From an uncultured Caulobacterales bacterium (GTDB lineage Bacteria > Pseudomonadota > Alphaproteobacteria > Caulobacterales > Maricaulaceae), in assembly GCA_937923115.1 (NCBI GenBank), contig CAKZTE010000003.1, positions 1 through 36,326 on the forward strand: a DNA stretch of 36,326 nucleotides. Direction: 5' to 3'. The position numbers were made by a program, and so were the translations under genes. Below, one piece after another: positions 25,711-36,326 of this stretch (position 1 is its first letter; each line of letters begins with the position of its first letter). The notes beneath the pieces were generated by a model. That model saw only the letters and a list, made by a program, of their open reading frames with translations. It was not told the origin of the DNA and did not search any database.

Positions 25711-26580
25711 TTACTTCTTAGCGACGTTAGGCTTCTTTTTCATTGCCTTTGGCGCGCCGCCCTTTGCGAGAACGCCCGCCTGCTTGACCCATTCATCACG
25801 CTCAATGCGTCCCGGAATAGAATCAATAAGCTTTTCGACCATGTCCACATCAGCTGCTTTCCAAGCCGCAATCTGGCGCCAGTAATAAATACCTTTGGAA
25901 TTCAAATCGCCCTCAAATTTTGGGCCGACGCCTTTGATTTTCTTCAAGTCATCGGGCTCGCCGTCAGTTGGACCATCTGTATAGATAACCTTGGGCTCTG
26001 AGGCTTTCGCTTCTGCTTTTGGTTTGGGCTCAGCTTTTGGCTTTGGCTCAGCTTTTGGCTTTGGTGCTGGCTTAGCTTTAACAGGCTTAGCAACCTTTTC
26101 CATTTTACCGCAATCTGGCTTACCTTCGACGATTGTCACAGTACCTTTAGCGTCTTCGACAATCTTCGTCGCGCCCGGAGTTGCGCCGTTCACCTTGAGA
26201 TTTACAGCTTTTGACAATTTTCCGCCGCCAATAAGACGGACGCCATCCTTGCTGCGGCGGACAACACCCGCCTGAACAAGGGCACACGCACAAATGTCTT
26301 TTTTCAAATCAAGCTTACCTGCTTCGATCGCGCGGTTAAGCGTCGCGATTGACAGCTCAACCCACTGCTTGCGGTTTGGTTTGTTAAAGCCGCGCTTTGG
26401 AAGGCGCATGTGGATGGGCATTTGACCACCTTCAAAACCTTTGATCGCCACACCTGAGCGCGACTTTTGACCTTTGACACCACGGCCACCGGTTTTACCT
26501 TTGCCGGAACCAATACCGCGGCCCACACGAATGCGGTCCTTAGTAGCGCCGGGATTATCACTGAGTTCGTTCAAACGCAT
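25711..26580 (-). CDS. rplO: 50S ribosomal protein L15 with C-terminal Pro/Lys/Ala/Glu linker and HhH domain
   Basis: L15 core [43 protein letters not shown]; ~120-residue extension with [30 protein letters not shown]...[12 protein letters not shown]. Confidence 0.96.
   Translation of the reverse strand: MRLNELSDNPGATKDRIRVGRGIGSGKGKTGGRGVKGQKSRSGVAIKGFEGGQMPIHMRLPKRGFNKPNRKQWVELSIATLNRAIEAGKLDLKKDICACALVQAGVVRRSKDGVRLIGGGKLSKAVNLKVNGATPGATKIVEDAKGTVTIVEGKPDCGKMEKVAKPVKAKPAPKPKAEPKPKAEPKPKAEAKASEPKVIYTDGPTDGEPDDLKKIKGVGPKFEGDLNSKGIYYWRQIAAWKAADVDMVEKLIDSIPGRIERDEWVKQAGVLAKGGAPKAMKKKPNVAKK
26017..26070. repeat. Short 18-bp tandem repeat (about 3 imperfect copies) encoding the PKPKAE linker of L15
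   Basis: ttttggtttgggctcagc / ttttggctttggctcagc / ttttggctttggtgctgg. Confidence 0.8.
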
Positions 26581-26631
26581 TTTCTTCTCCAATAGATAAA
26601 GCGCGCCGAATTACGGCGCAGCCAAAGTTAT

Positions 26632-26820
26632 CTACTCTTCTACAATCTCAACCATGTGAGCAATTTTGTTGATCATACCGCGTACTGACGGTGTATCTTC
26701 AAGTTCCCGAACGCGGCCCATTTTATTAAGGCCAAGACCAATGAGGGTCTTGCGCTGCTTGTCGTTACGGCGGATCGGGCTACCGGTCTGACGTACTTTC
26801 AATGTCTTTTTCGCTGCCAT
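26632..26820 (-). CDS. rpmD: 50S ribosomal protein L30
   Basis: [28 protein letters not shown]. Confidence 0.97.
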   Translation of the reverse strand: MAAKKTLKVRQTGSPIRRNDKQRKTLIGLGLNKMGRVRELEDTPSVRGMINKIAHMVEIVEE

Positions 26821-26831
26821 ATCAGTCTCGC

Positions 26832-27404
26832 TTACGCTTCGATTGCTTCAGGTGAGCTCGCGCCGTCATTGCGACGGTCAACAAGTTCGCCCACTTTTTT
26901 ACCGCGCTTATTAGCGATCATACGTGGGCTCTCAGCCATTTTAAGCGCGTCAAATGTCGCGCGAACCATGTTATAGGGGTTCGATGTTCCGATAGATTTA
27001 CCAACAACATCCTGAACGCCAAGGCACTCAAGAACTGCGCGCATCGGACCACCCGCAATAACCCCTGTACCAGGAGGGGCTGCGCGGAGAACAATTTTAC
27101 CGGCACCATGACGGCCCCGCATATCATTGTGCAGTGTACGGCCCTCGCGGAGCGGCACGCGGATCATGGATCCTTTGGCTTCTTCAGTCGCCTTGCGAAT
27201 AGCCTCAGGCACTTCGCGGGCTTTACCCTTACCAAAACCAACACGGCCATTTTCGTCACCGACGATTACGAGCGCGGCGAATGCCATCCGGCGACCACCT
27301 TTAACGGTTTTCGCGACACGGTTGATGTGGACCAGACGGTCTACAAATTCATTTTGTTCTTCATCGCGCTTATTATCGCGGCGGTTATCATCACGGCGTG
27401 CCAT
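26832..27404 (-). CDS. rpsE: 30S ribosomal protein S5
   Basis: [27 protein letters not shown]. Confidence 0.98.
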   Translation of the reverse strand: MARRDDNRRDNKRDEEQNEFVDRLVHINRVAKTVKGGRRMAFAALVIVGDENGRVGFGKGKAREVPEAIRKATEEAKGSMIRVPLREGRTLHNDMRGRHGAGKIVLRAAPPGTGVIAGGPMRAVLECLGVQDVVGKSIGTSNPYNMVRATFDALKMAESPRMIANKRGKKVGELVDRRNDGASSPEAIEA

Positions 27405-27413
27405 ATGTAACTC

Positions 27414-27764
27414 CTAGAATTTCAGACCGGCTTCACGCGCCGATTCTGCTAAGGCCTTTACACGGCCGTGATAAAGATAGGGACCGCGATCAAAGACAAC
27501 GTCTTCGACTTTAGCGTCTTTTGCGCGCTCTGCGATGAGTTTGCCTATACGCTTTGCAGCGGCAACATCAGAGCCCTTAACCTTTTTGTCTTCGAGTGTG
27601 CTGGCAGACACAACTGTTGTGCCCGTCGCATCATCAATGATCTGGACAGAAATGTTTTTAGAACTACGGAAAACAGATAGCCGAGCGCGGCCATTTGAAT
27701 TTTTCTTGAGGCGGCGGCGAACACGTTGAGCCCGGCGCTGCATTAATTTACGTGCAGATTTCAT
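27414..27764 (-). CDS. rplR: 50S ribosomal protein L18
   Basis: [29 protein letters not shown]. Confidence 0.97.
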   Translation of the reverse strand: MKSARKLMQRRAQRVRRRLKKNSNGRARLSVFRSSKNISVQIIDDATGTTVVSASTLEDKKVKGSDVAAAKRIGKLIAERAKDAKVEDVVFDRGPYLYHGRVKALAESAREAGLKF

Positions 27765-27766
27765 GA

Positions 27767-28300
27767 CTACTTCTTCTTACCTTCTTTAATGCGGACATAT
27801 TCACCGACATAGCGAACACCTTTGCCTTTGTAAGGCTCTGGCTTACGGTATTGACGAATAATAGCGGCCACTTGACCTACGCTTTGCTTATCAATGCCAG
27901 CAATTGAAATCTCCGTAGGCTTGGCCACTGAGATTTGAATGCCGTCTGGCGCGTCATAGTTGATTTCGTGCGAGTAACCGAGCTGCAGGTTAAGCGTATT
28001 GCCCTTCATAGCAGCACGATAACCAACACCGCGAAGTTCGAGATCCTTTTTGAAGCCCTCAGTGACACCGACAACCATGTTCAAAACCATTGTGCGGGCC
28101 ATGCCCCACATCGCTTTGGCTTTTTCAGCGCCCTCAACAGGTGACACAACAAATGCGCCATCTTCCAGCTTCCCTGTTACAGCATCTGGAAGTGTGAACG
28201 AAAGCTCACCCTTCGGACCCTTAACAGATACGACTTGTCCGTTTTGTGATAGCGTGACGCCAGCAGGAACGGGAACGGGGTTTTTACCAATACGTGACAT
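27767..28300 (-). CDS. rplF: 50S ribosomal protein L6
   Basis: [26 protein letters not shown]. Confidence 0.98.
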   Translation of the reverse strand: MSRIGKNPVPVPAGVTLSQNGQVVSVKGPKGELSFTLPDAVTGKLEDGAFVVSPVEGAEKAKAMWGMARTMVLNMVVGVTEGFKKDLELRGVGYRAAMKGNTLNLQLGYSHEINYDAPDGIQISVAKPTEISIAGIDKQSVGQVAAIIRQYRKPEPYKGKGVRYVGEYVRIKEGKKK

Positions 28301-28318
28301 ATCTAAATCTCCCCTACC

Positions 28319-28714
28319 CTAGCTTACGTGGCAGAGGATTTCTCCTCCGACATTCGCTTCGCGCGCGGCGTGGTCCGTCATAACACCTTTAGGCGTCGAC
28401 AAGACAGCAATACCAAGACCATTTTGAACAGCCGGAATATTCTTTGAAGAAGAATAAACGCGGCGGCCTGGCTTCGATACGCGCTTAATTTCGCGGATAA
28501 CGCCTTGCCCCTCAAAATACTTAAGTTGAATTTCAAAGGCGCGGAAACCATCGACTTCAGTTTCAGCATAGCCTTTGATGAAACCCTCATCCGCAAGCAC
28601 ATCAAGAACGCGGCCACGAAGATTAGAGGCTGGCGTCAAACATGTTGAACGCGAGCGCATTTGAGAGTTACGAATACGTGTGAGCATATCGCCCAGTGGA
28701 TCACTAAATGACAT
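28319..28714 (-). CDS. rpsH: 30S ribosomal protein S8
   Basis: [34 protein letters not shown]. Confidence 0.98.
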   Translation of the reverse strand: MSFSDPLGDMLTRIRNSQMRSRSTCLTPASNLRGRVLDVLADEGFIKGYAETEVDGFRAFEIQLKYFEGQGVIREIKRVSKPGRRVYSSSKNIPAVQNGLGIAVLSTPKGVMTDHAAREANVGGEILCHVS

Positions 28715-28723
28715 GTCGTGCTC

Positions 28724-29029
28724 CTACCAGCTGGATTTCACGAGACCAGGGATAAGACCCTGGCTGCCAAGCTCGCGAAGCGCGATACGTGACATTTTCA
28801 TTTTACGGTAGTAACCGCGCGGACGGCCAGTGACCTGACAGCGGTTACGAATACGAGACGGCGCTGAATTACGCGGAAGATCCGCAAGTTTCAGCTGCGC
28901 TGCAAAACGCTCTTCGACCGGAAGGTCTTTGTTGCGAGCAATATCTTTCAGCAAAGCACGCTTAGCGGCGTATTTCGCCACAAGCTCTTGACGCTTCAAG
29001 TTGCGCTCAATTGCACTTACCTTAGCCAT
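28724..29029 (-). CDS. rpsN: 30S ribosomal protein S14
   Basis: [41 protein letters not shown]. Confidence 0.98.
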   Translation of the reverse strand: MAKVSAIERNLKRQELVAKYAAKRALLKDIARNKDLPVEERFAAQLKLADLPRNSAPSRIRNRCQVTGRPRGYYRKMKMSRIALRELGSQGLIPGLVKSSW

Positions 29030-29093
29030 TTAATTCTCCTTAGTTGCGGGGAGCAATATTGCTGCCCTGCTTCGTCTGTTGCGTTAGCAAAGG

Positions 29094-29654
29094 TTACTTC
29101 CCTTTAGGGAAAGGGAACCCAAGCTCGGCCAACAGTACTTTGGCTTCTTCATCTGTTTTGGCGCTTGTTTGCACCACGATATCCATGCCGCGCATGGTCT
29201 CAACTTTATCATAATCGATTTCGGGAAAGACGATATGTTCCTTTAGGCCCATGGCATAGTTGCCATTACCATCAAATGATTTTGCGTTCACGCCGCGAAA
29301 GTCACGCACGCGCGGAAGCGCGATATTGCATAGACGATCGAGGAATTCATACATACGGTCACGGCGAAGCGTAACCTTTGCGCCAATGACCATGCCGTCG
29401 CGAAGCTTAAAGCCCGCGATAGATTTTTTAGCAACAGTGCGAACAACTTTTTGACCTGCAATAAGCTCTAACTCAGCGATAGCGGCTTCGACTTTTTTCT
29501 TGTCGCCGACGCCTTCACCAAGACCCATGTTAAGAACAACTTTCTCAACTTTAGGCACTTGCATTTCGTTCTTGTAACCGAACTGCTCTTTTAATTTTCC
29601 GCGGATTTCATCACGGTAAAGAGCGGATAGACGGGGTTCATATGGCTTAGACAT
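29094..29654 (-). CDS. rplE: 50S ribosomal protein L5
   Basis: [34 protein letters not shown]. Start set to MSKPYEPRL, overlapping the rplX stop (ATGTCTAA). Confidence 0.97.
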   Translation of the reverse strand: MSKPYEPRLSALYRDEIRGKLKEQFGYKNEMQVPKVEKVVLNMGLGEGVGDKKKVEAAIAELELIAGQKVVRTVAKKSIAGFKLRDGMVIGAKVTLRRDRMYEFLDRLCNIALPRVRDFRGVNAKSFDGNGNYAMGLKEHIVFPEIDYDKVETMRGMDIVVQTSAKTDEEAKVLLAELGFPFPKGK

Positions 29655-29967
29655 CGATGACCTCACCTGATTTCTTAGCGACGCGGACTTTTTTGCCGTC
29701 TTTCAACGTCTTAAAGCCAACACGTGTTGCTTTTGAAGTTTTAGGATCGATAGCCGCCACATTAGAAATATGAATGGGCGCTTCGAACTGCTTAATGCCG
29801 CCATCAGGGTCAGCCTGAGTGGGGCGCGTGTGGCGTTTTACCATGCCCACGCCAGACACGAGCACACGCTCTTCTTTCGGGAACATCTTAAGGACTTCGC
29901 CTTTTTTGCCTTTATCCTTGCCAGCAATGACAAGAACGTGGTCGCCTTTTTTGATCTTCGCTGCCAT
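29647..29967 (-). CDS. rplX: 50S ribosomal protein L24
   Basis: [27 protein letters not shown]. Confidence 0.98.
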   Translation of the reverse strand: MAAKIKKGDHVLVIAGKDKGKKGEVLKMFPKEERVLVSGVGMVKRHTRPTQADPDGGIKQFEAPIHISNVAAIDPKTSKATRVGFKTLKDGKKVRVAKKSGEVIDV

Positions 29968-29969
29968 GA

Positions 29970-30338
29970 CTATAGCACCTCTGGAGCAAGGGAGACGATC
30001 TTCATGTGCTTCTTAGCGCGAAGTTCACGTGGAACTGGGCCAAAAATACGTGTGCCGATCGGCTCGCCGTTATTATTAATGATGACAGCTGCATTACCGT
30101 CAAAACGAATGACACTGCCGTCGCGGCGGATAATGTCTTTGCGCACGCGCACAACAACGGCGCGGCGTACGTCGCCTTTTTTTACTTTGCCGCGCGGGAT
30201 GGCTTCTTTGACAGAAACCACAATCACGTCGCCCACATGGGCGTAACGGCGTTTAGACCCACCCAGCACTTTAATGCACTGGACGCGGCGGGCGCCGGAA
30301 TTATCGGCGACATCTAGATTTGATTGCATTTGAATCAT
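29970..30338 (-). CDS. rplN: 50S ribosomal protein L14
   Basis: [28 protein letters not shown]. Confidence 0.98.
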   Translation of the reverse strand: MIQMQSNLDVADNSGARRVQCIKVLGGSKRRYAHVGDVIVVSVKEAIPRGKVKKGDVRRAVVVRVRKDIIRRDGSVIRFDGNAAVIINNNGEPIGTRIFGPVPRELRAKKHMKIVSLAPEVL

Positions 30339-30396
30339 GCGATCGTCTCCTAATTAGTGTGTTTGGTCATTGTAGAATTGCAAAAATAAATTTCTG

Positions 30397-30627
30397 CTAT
30401 TCCGCAAAGACTTCCCACCGCTTGAGTTTGCTACGGGGTGGACACTCGCGAATACGAATAGCCTCTCCGACTGTAATTGAATTGCTTTCGTCATGAGCGT
30501 GGTAACGCTTTGACCGGCGAACCGTCTTCTTAAGAAGAGGGTGCAGATAGGTCCGTTCGACCTTCACCACAACCGTTTTCTCGCCTTTATCACTGACCAC
30601 AAGGCCTTGTAGAATTCGTCTTGGCAT
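30397..30627 (-). CDS. rpsQ: 30S ribosomal protein S17
   Basis: [31 protein letters not shown]. Confidence 0.97.
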   Translation of the reverse strand: MPRRILQGLVVSDKGEKTVVVKVERTYLHPLLKKTVRRSKRYHAHDESNSITVGEAIRIRECPPRSKLKRWEVFAE

Positions 30628-30640
30628 CTTGCTCTATCCT

Positions 30641-30862
30641 CTAGCCGGCTGACTTGACGTCAGCGGTTTTTTTCTCGGTCATAATCGTCTTAAGACGCGC
30701 GATGTCGCGGCGCACTTCACGAATGCGAGCTGTTTTCTCGAGTTGACCCGTTGCAGACTGAAAGCGCAGGTTGAACTGCTCTTTTTTAAGCTCAAGAAGC
30801 TTATCTTTCATCTGGTCGGCGCTCATTGCGCGAACATCAGTTGATTTCAAAGTATTCGCCAT
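30641..30862 (-). CDS. rpmC: 50S ribosomal protein L29
   Basis: [41 protein letters not shown]. Confidence 0.97.
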   Translation of the reverse strand: MANTLKSTDVRAMSADQMKDKLLELKKEQFNLRFQSATGQLEKTARIREVRRDIARLKTIMTEKKTADVKSAG

Positions 30863-30865
30863 CGT

Positions 30866-31288
30866 CTACTCCTTCGTCTCGCCTGGACGTGTCACGACCT
30901 TCGTGCGCACTGGAAGTTTCGCTGCGCCGAGGCGTAGCGCCTCTCGGGCCACTTCATCAGAAACACCGTCGATTTCAAACATGATGCGACCAGGCTTCAC
31001 TTTACAGGCCCAAAATTCGACAGAGCCTTTACCTTTACCCATACGGACTTCGGTCGGCTTTTTCGTGACAGGCACATCCGGGAAGATGCGGATCCACACA
31101 CGACCCGCACGCTTCATGTGACGTGTAATCGCCCGGCGTGTGGCTTCGATTTGGCGTGCGGTCACGCGCTCAGCTTCGAGCGACTTGAGACCATAAGACC
31201 CAAACGTCAAGGACGACCCGCCTTTAGCGAGTCCCTTGATGCGGCCTTTGTGCATCTTGCGAAATTTGGTACGTTTCGGCTGTAACAT
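30866..31288 (-). CDS. rplP: 50S ribosomal protein L16
   Basis: [24 protein letters not shown]. Confidence 0.98.
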   Translation of the reverse strand: MLQPKRTKFRKMHKGRIKGLAKGGSSLTFGSYGLKSLEAERVTARQIEATRRAITRHMKRAGRVWIRIFPDVPVTKKPTEVRMGKGKGSVEFWACKVKPGRIMFEIDGVSDEVAREALRLGAAKLPVRTKVVTRPGETKE

Positions 31289-31313
31289 AACTTTTCTCTA
31301 TTCTTCTTTCGGC

Positions 31314-32027
31314 TTAGTTGCCGCGGCGACCGCGTTGCGGGCGTCCACCACCACTTTCAGCCTGTGCCGTCATGCGCTTTTCGTGCGCATAGGGGTCATG
31401 CTCAAGGATTTCGCCTTTATTGATCCACACTTTAATTCCGATAATGCCGTAAGCCGTCAAAGCGCGGGCTGTACCATAATCGATATCAGCGCGCATTGTG
31501 TGCAAAGGCACAGACCCTTCTTGGTACTGCTCAACACGGGCAATTTCCGCACCGCCCAAACGACCGCCAACTTTAAGCTTACAGCCAATTGCGCCCATGC
31601 GCATAGCAGACTGCATAGACCGCTTCATGGCGCGGCGGAATGACATCCGGCGCTCAAGCTGCTGCGCGATACCGTCGGCAACAAGTGTTGCGTCGACTTC
31701 TGGCTTACGCACCTCAACGAGGTTGATAAACACTTCGCCGTCAACCATCTCAGAAACCTTCTTGCGAAGCTTCTCAATGTCGCCGCCTTTCTTACCAATC
31801 ACAACACCCGGACGCGCCGTGAAAATTGTAATGCGGCATTTTTTGTGCGGACGCTCGATGACGATGCGCGCAACGGATGCTTGTGCGAGTTCTTTACCAA
31901 GGAACGCACGGATCGCGAGATCTTGATGAAGCAGGTCGCCATACTCAGCCGTGTTGGCATACCAACGTGAAGACCAAGTGCGGTTGATACCGAGGCGAAG
32001 GCCAATTGGATTAATCTTCTGACCCAT
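31314..32027 (-). CDS. rpsC: 30S ribosomal protein S3
   Basis: [26 protein letters not shown] motif [14 protein letters not shown]. Confidence 0.98.
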   Translation of the reverse strand: MGQKINPIGLRLGINRTWSSRWYANTAEYGDLLHQDLAIRAFLGKELAQASVARIVIERPHKKCRITIFTARPGVVIGKKGGDIEKLRKKVSEMVDGEVFINLVEVRKPEVDATLVADGIAQQLERRMSFRRAMKRSMQSAMRMGAIGCKLKVGGRLGGAEIARVEQYQEGSVPLHTMRADIDYGTARALTAYGIIGIKVWINKGEILEHDPYAHEKRMTAQAESGGGRPQRGRRGN

Positions 32028-32419
32028 TACGCGGCCTCCCCTTCAGTTTCCGCGACTTCGCGAACAACAATCGTGAGCTCTGAAAACGGCTTAAGAATTT
32101 GTGCGCCGCGGCCACGAGCCCGAGCCCGGAAACGCTTCATCACAAGGTTCTTGCCGACATAGGCCTCAGCAACGATTAAGCTATCAATATCGAGGCCATG
32201 GTTATTCTCGGCGTTTGCAATCGCAGACTCGAGCACTTTCTTGACATCACCAGAGATACGCTTGTGCGAGAACTCGAGGTCAGCAAGGGCCTTGTCAACT
32301 TTTTTGCCGCGAATAAGCTGCGCAACCAAATTAAGCTTTTGAGGGCTGATACGGATCATGCGCAGTTTTGCTCGCGCTTCGTTATCCGCTACGCGGCGTG
32401 GATTTTTAGTCTTAGCCAT
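32027..32419 (-). CDS. rplV: 50S ribosomal protein L22
   Basis: [31 protein letters not shown]. Confidence 0.97.
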   Translation of the reverse strand: MAKTKNPRRVADNEARAKLRMIRISPQKLNLVAQLIRGKKVDKALADLEFSHKRISGDVKKVLESAIANAENNHGLDIDSLIVAEAYVGKNLVMKRFRARARGRGAQILKPFSELTIVVREVAETEGEAA

Positions 32420-32421
32420 CT

Positions 32422-32700
32422 CTACTTCCGCTTCGCTTTTTTATCGACCGCGTGACCATAATAGGTGCGTGTCGGGGCAAATTCGCCGAGCTTGTGACCC
32501 ACCATGTCCTCGTCAACGACGACAGGTACAAATTTATGGCCGTTATGAACCTGAAAAGTCAGGCCAATAAACTGCGGCATCACAGTTGAACGGCGCGACC
32601 AAGTCTTAATTGGTTTACGGCGGCCCTCAGCGTGAGACGCCTCGGCTTTTTTGAGCAGATACCCATCAACAAACGGGCCTTTCCAGACTGAACGTGGCAT
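32422..32700 (-). CDS. rpsS: 30S ribosomal protein S19
   Basis: [36 protein letters not shown]. Confidence 0.98.
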   Translation of the reverse strand: MPRSVWKGPFVDGYLLKKAEASHAEGRRKPIKTWSRRSTVMPQFIGLTFQVHNGHKFVPVVVDEDMVGHKLGEFAPTRTYYGHAVDKKAKRK

Positions 32701-32709
32701 GACGGCTCC

Positions 32710-33546
32710 CTATTTCTTCTTCGCGTGACGCGAACGGATGATGAACTTATTCGTCGACTTATTAGAACGCGTACGCGCGCCTTTTGTTGGCTTACCCCAA
32801 GGTGTCACAGGGTGACGACCACCTGATGTCCGGCCTTCACCACCACCGTGCGGGTGATCAACCGGGTTCATGGCGACGCCGCGAACAGATGGACGCTTGC
32901 CGAGCCAGCGGTTACGGCCAGCCTTACCAAGGTTAATATTCATGTGATCCGGGTTTGACACAGCGCCAACGGTCGCGCGGCACATTTGGTGGATCATGCG
33001 CATTTCGCCTGACTTGAGACGAACTTGAGCATAACCGTCTGCGCGGCCAACAAGTTGAGCATACGTCCCCGCGGAACGCGCTATCTGCGCACCCTTACCC
33101 GGCTTCATTTCGATATTGTGAATGATAGTCCCAACGGGCATGGCGCGAAGCGGCATGCAGTTACCAGGCTTAACATCAGCGCGTTCAGACGCGGAGACAA
33201 CAACATCACCTTCAGACAAACGCTGCGGGGCAATGATATAAGCTTTTTCGCCGTCTTTATACTGAACAAGCGCAATGAAGGCTGTACGGTTCGGATCATA
33301 TTCAAGACGCAACACTGTCGCGTCCATATCAAGCTTAGTGCGCTTGAAATCAACCTGACGGTAAAGACGCTTATGTCCACCACCGATACGACGTGACGTG
33401 ATGCGTCCGCGATTGTTACGACCACCAGATTTCGTCAATCCCTCAGTCAGGGACTTCTCTGGACGGCCCTTATAGAGCTCAGAGCGATCAACCTGCACCA
33501 AATTACGGCGACTTGGGCTTGTGGGGTTATATGTCTTCAAGGCCAT
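32710..33546 (-). CDS. rplB: 50S ribosomal protein L2
   Basis: [59 protein letters not shown]. Confidence 0.98.
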   Translation of the reverse strand: MALKTYNPTSPSRRNLVQVDRSELYKGRPEKSLTEGLTKSGGRNNRGRITSRRIGGGHKRLYRQVDFKRTKLDMDATVLRLEYDPNRTAFIALVQYKDGEKAYIIAPQRLSEGDVVVSASERADVKPGNCMPLRAMPVGTIIHNIEMKPGKGAQIARSAGTYAQLVGRADGYAQVRLKSGEMRMIHQMCRATVGAVSNPDHMNINLGKAGRNRWLGKRPSVRGVAMNPVDHPHGGGEGRTSGGRHPVTPWGKPTKGARTRSNKSTNKFIIRSRHAKKK

Positions 33547-33557
33547 TTTTATGCTCC

Positions 33558-33854
33558 CTACAGACCTGTTGCGATGTCAATTGTATCGCCGTCTTTCAAC
33601 GTCACGATCGCTTTTTTAACATCTTTACGACGACCCGCTATACCGCGGAATCGTTTGGTCTTACCCTTAAGCTTGATTGTGTTCACGGCTGTCACAGTGA
33701 CAGAAAACAGCTGCTCAATGGCATCCTTAATTTCCGGCTTGGTCGCATTGATAGCGACTTCAAACACGACTTGATTATTCTCGGACAGAATAGTCGATTT
33801 CTCCGTGATGATCGGAGAGACAATGCTGTCGTAATGACGGGCTGCTACACTCAT
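33558..33854 (-). CDS. rplW: 50S ribosomal protein L23
   Basis: [43 protein letters not shown]. Confidence 0.97.
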   Translation of the reverse strand: MSVAARHYDSIVSPIITEKSTILSENNQVVFEVAINATKPEIKDAIEQLFSVTVTAVNTIKLKGKTKRFRGIAGRRKDVKKAIVTLKDGDTIDIATGL

Positions 33855-34471
33855 TTCAGACGAGCCTCCAGGTCTTGGACGGCTTGCTTCGTCAGAACCA
33901 ATTTATGACGCTTAAGAATGTCATAAACGTTGGCACCCTGGCTTGGCAGCACATCGAGGTTAGGAATATTTCGAGCGGCATTGGCAAAGTTTTCGTCCAA
34001 TGTTGACCCGCCGACGACCAGCGCGTTAACAACGCCCATTTTTTCAAGCGACTTGCGAAGGTCAGCTGTTTTAGCAGTCTTAAGCACAGCCTCATCAATA
34101 ATGATGAGCTCAGAGGAGGCAACTTTAGCAGATAGAGCGTGCTTTAGCACGAGTGCGCGAACCTTTTTCGGCAAATCAAAAGCATGAGAGCGTGTACGCG
34201 GACCATGAGCCTTACCACCACCGCGGAACTGAGAAACAGCACCGTTACCGTGACGCGCTGTACCGCCGCCTTTTTGATTACCAATACGCTTTGTTGTCTT
34301 TTTGACATCGCCGCGCTCTTGGACCTGATGGTTACCACCCTGACGTTTAGCCAGTTGATAACGTACCATTCGGTGCAGAATGTCTTTGCGAGGCTCGTGA
34401 CCAAAGATACCGTCGTCAAGATCGACAGTCCCTGATTTTTTACCCGCGAGTGTTTGAACGTCGAGTTTCAT
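33851..34471 (-). CDS. rplD: 50S ribosomal protein L4
   Basis: [47 protein letters not shown]. Confidence 0.97.
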   Translation of the reverse strand: MKLDVQTLAGKKSGTVDLDDGIFGHEPRKDILHRMVRYQLAKRQGGNHQVQERGDVKKTTKRIGNQKGGGTARHGNGAVSQFRGGGKAHGPRTRSHAFDLPKKVRALVLKHALSAKVASSELIIIDEAVLKTAKTADLRKSLEKMGVVNALVVGGSTLDENFANAARNIPNLDVLPSQGANVYDILKRHKLVLTKQAVQDLEARLK

Positions 34472-34473
34472 GA

Positions 34474-35496
34474 CTATTCTTCCTCACCTTTAGCAGCCGC
34501 TTTGCGCATTTTCGCCGCAAGATCTTTATCGACCTGTGAGCGAGGCTCCGCGCCGCCAATCATTTCTTTCGCTTGCGCAACCCACTCTTCCTTCTCGAAG
34601 ACGCCAGGCTTGCCGATTTTCTCTTCAAGGTCAGCAATCTGCTCAGCTGAGAGATCAACGATTTGCGTTAGCTTTGTGATACCTGCCGCTGCAAGCACCT
34701 CTTCGCCTTTTGGCCCGATACCGTCGACGAGAACAATCGCGTCAACAAAATCAGCTTTAGGCGCATCAAACTTTTTTTCCGCCTTTGGCGTTTTGGCTGC
34801 CGGGGCGGCCACCTTGGGCACCTCAGAGAACTTACCTGGCATCGGAAGCTCATCAACCTTCGTACCTTTGATAGCGTCCCGAACTTCAAGCCAAGTCCCT
34901 TTAGCACCTGGCGTTGCGCCTTTAATTAAAAGAAGACCATCCTCATTGAGAACACGCGCCACCTCCAAATTCTGGTTCGTTACGCGAACGGCGCCCATAT
35001 GGCCCGCCATTTTCTTACCCTTAAAGACTTTACCTGGGTCCTGACACTGGCCAGTTGAACCGTGCGAGCGGTGAGAGATAGACACACCGTGCGTCGCGCG
35101 AAGACCGCCAAAGTTATGACGCTTCATCGCACCCGCGAAACCTTTACCAATTGATACGCCAGCAACGTCAACTTTTTGGCCTGGCACAAAGTGTTCAGCC
35201 TCTATGACAGACCCAACAGCAATCTCGTTACCCGCAGCAATGCGGAACTCTTTAAGCTGCTGCTTTGGCGTTACGCCTGCTTTAGCGAAGCGCTCGCGCT
35301 CGGCTTTGGATACGCGCTTAACTTTCGCCTCACCCGCACCAAGCTGCAACGAAATATAGCCGTCACGCTCTTGTGTTTTATGAGCAACAACTTGGCAACC
35401 TTCGAGTGCCAATACTGTTACAGGAACATGATTGCCAGCATCATCATAGACGCGGGTCATGCCCAGTTTTTTTGCAATTACACCTGTACGCAACAT
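34474..35496 (-). CDS. rplC: 50S ribosomal protein L3 with long C-terminal extension containing an HhH domain
   Basis: L3 core [17 protein letters not shown]...[50 protein letters not shown]; ~115-residue extension with [58 protein letters not shown]. Confidence 0.96.
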   Translation of the reverse strand: MLRTGVIAKKLGMTRVYDDAGNHVPVTVLALEGCQVVAHKTQERDGYISLQLGAGEAKVKRVSKAERERFAKAGVTPKQQLKEFRIAAGNEIAVGSVIEAEHFVPGQKVDVAGVSIGKGFAGAMKRHNFGGLRATHGVSISHRSHGSTGQCQDPGKVFKGKKMAGHMGAVRVTNQNLEVARVLNEDGLLLIKGATPGAKGTWLEVRDAIKGTKVDELPMPGKFSEVPKVAAPAAKTPKAEKKFDAPKADFVDAIVLVDGIGPKGEEVLAAAGITKLTQIVDLSAEQIADLEEKIGKPGVFEKEEWVAQAKEMIGGAEPRSQVDKDLAAKMRKAAAKGEEE

Positions 35497-35500
35497 TATC

Positions 35501-35815
35501 TTACGCTCCCAACTTAATCTCGACGTCAACGCCAGCAGCAAGGTCGAGCTTCATGAGCGCGTCCACTGTCTGCGGTGTTGGATCGACGATATCCAACATA
35601 CGCTTGTGCGTGCGGATTTCGAATTGTTCACGCGACTTTTTGTTCACGTGGGGCGAGCGGTTCACAGTGAACTTCTCGATGCGTGTCGGCAGCGGAATCG
35701 GGCCACGCACTGTTGCACCCGTACGCTTCGCTGTAGAAACGATTTCTTGGGTCGAATGATCCAAGATACGGTGATCAAAGGCTTTTAGCCGAATACGAAT
35801 ATTTTGACTGTCCAT
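35501..35815 (-). CDS. rpsJ: 30S ribosomal protein S10
   Basis: [40 protein letters not shown]. Confidence 0.98.
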   Translation of the reverse strand: MDSQNIRIRLKAFDHRILDHSTQEIVSTAKRTGATVRGPIPLPTRIEKFTVNRSPHVNKKSREQFEIRTHKRMLDIVDPTPQTVDALMKLDLAAGVDVEIKLGA

Positions 35816-35920
35816 AACTTTATCCAGTTTTCCCCTCTATTGAGGGAGGTCCGATTTAACGCTGTCAAACAACTTACTAAGAAGCGCTGACTAAAGCAGC
35901 GCCGCATGAATTACAAGGGG

Positions 35921-36326
35921 CTATTCCGTGATTTTACCAACGACGCCGGCGCCGACTGTGCGGCCACCTTCGCGGATCGCAAAGCGGAGCTTTTCTTCCA
36001 TCGCGATTGGCACGATGAGCTCAACATTAATCGCGACGTTATCGCCTGGCATAACCATTTCAGTGCCTTCATTCAACGTCACAACACCCGTCACGTCTGT
36101 TGTACGGAAGTAGAACTGTGGGCGGTAGTTGTTAAAGAACGGCGTGTGACGCCCGCCTTCTTCCTTCGTTAGGATATAGGCTTCGCCAACAAACTTGCTG
36201 TGCGGCTTAACGGAACCTGGCTTACAAAGAACCTGTCCGCGCTCAACCTTCTCGCGGTCAATACCGCGGATAAGCGCGCCGATGTTGTCACCCGCTTCGC
36301 CGCGGTCAAGCAGCTTGCGGAACATT
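35921..36326 (-). CDS. tuf: Elongation factor Tu, C-terminal part (5' end outside window)
   Basis: [64 protein letters not shown] runs to the window edge. Confidence 0.97.
   Translation of the reverse strand, partial: MFRKLLDRGEAGDNIGALIRGIDREKVERGQVLCKPGSVKPHSKFVGEAYILTKEEGGRHTPFFNNYRPQFYFRTTDVTGVVTLNEGTEMVMPGDNVAINVELIVPIAMEEKLRFAIREGGRTVGAGVVGKITE

Noticed and set aside
26017-26070. Direct repeats considered as CRISPR or regulatory repeats
   Set aside because: In-frame 18-bp repeats with no spacers that simply encode the PKPKAE linker of L15.
33025-33396. Antisense ORFs within the ribosomal operon (e.g. 123 aa opposite rplB)
   Set aside because: Expected by chance opposite long conserved genes; no independent evidence of coding.
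35816-35920. Possible tuf-rpsJ promoter (TTGACA on the minus strand) and hairpins GCGCTG...CAGCGC, CCCTC...GAGGG
   Set aside because: Perfect -35 but no acceptable -10 at 16-18 nt, and hairpins lack a U-tract; too weak to call.
1-36326. Mobile elements, prophage, CRISPR/defence genes, tRNA or rRNA
   Set aside because: No transposase, integrase, phage, cas or restriction genes recognised, no spaced repeat array and no tRNA-like T-loop/acceptor pattern noticed by eye; tRNAscan and Infernal would be decisive.

Overview
The window appears to be an ordinary alphaproteobacterial chromosome segment. The right ~15 kb (about 21.0-36.3 kb, minus strand) is the S10-spc-alpha ribosomal protein superoperon: tuf(partial)-rpsJ-rplC-rplD-rplW-rplB-rpsS-rplV-rpsC-rplP-rpmC-rpsQ-rplN-rplX-rplE-rpsN-rpsH-rplF-rplR-rpsE-rpmD-rplO-secY-adk-rpsM-rpsK-rpoA-rplQ. 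The left ~20 kb holds housekeeping and accessory genes: NUDIX hydrolase, SRAP/YedK, YihY/BrkB, YaaA, FAD-linked oxidase, Sua5/TsaC, signal peptidase I, a DUF2807-like protein, hemerythrin, ClpA/ClpS, a SPOR-tailed D,D-carboxypeptidase, a class V aminotransferase with indoleamine 2,3-dioxygenase (IDO) and an Lrp regulator, a TIGR01777-type SDR, a PQQ sugar-dehydrogenase-like lipoprotein, MetG and an AraC regulator. No CRISPR array, transposon, prophage, tRNA or rRNA gene was seen. The most unusual signal is that two ribosomal proteins of the same operon, uL3 and uL15, each carry a long C-terminal extension ending in a helix-hairpin-helix (HhH) domain, and the two domains are recognisably related. 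Other points: an exact EcfG-type promoter (GGAAC-N16-CGTT) before the hemerythrin gene; two TTATTG-N5-CGATAA palindromes in that same divergent intergenic region; a strong intrinsic terminator between rplO and secY; a promoter-like and hairpin-rich leader before rpsM; and an IDO / class V aminotransferase / Lrp cluster suggestive of tryptophan-kynurenine metabolism.
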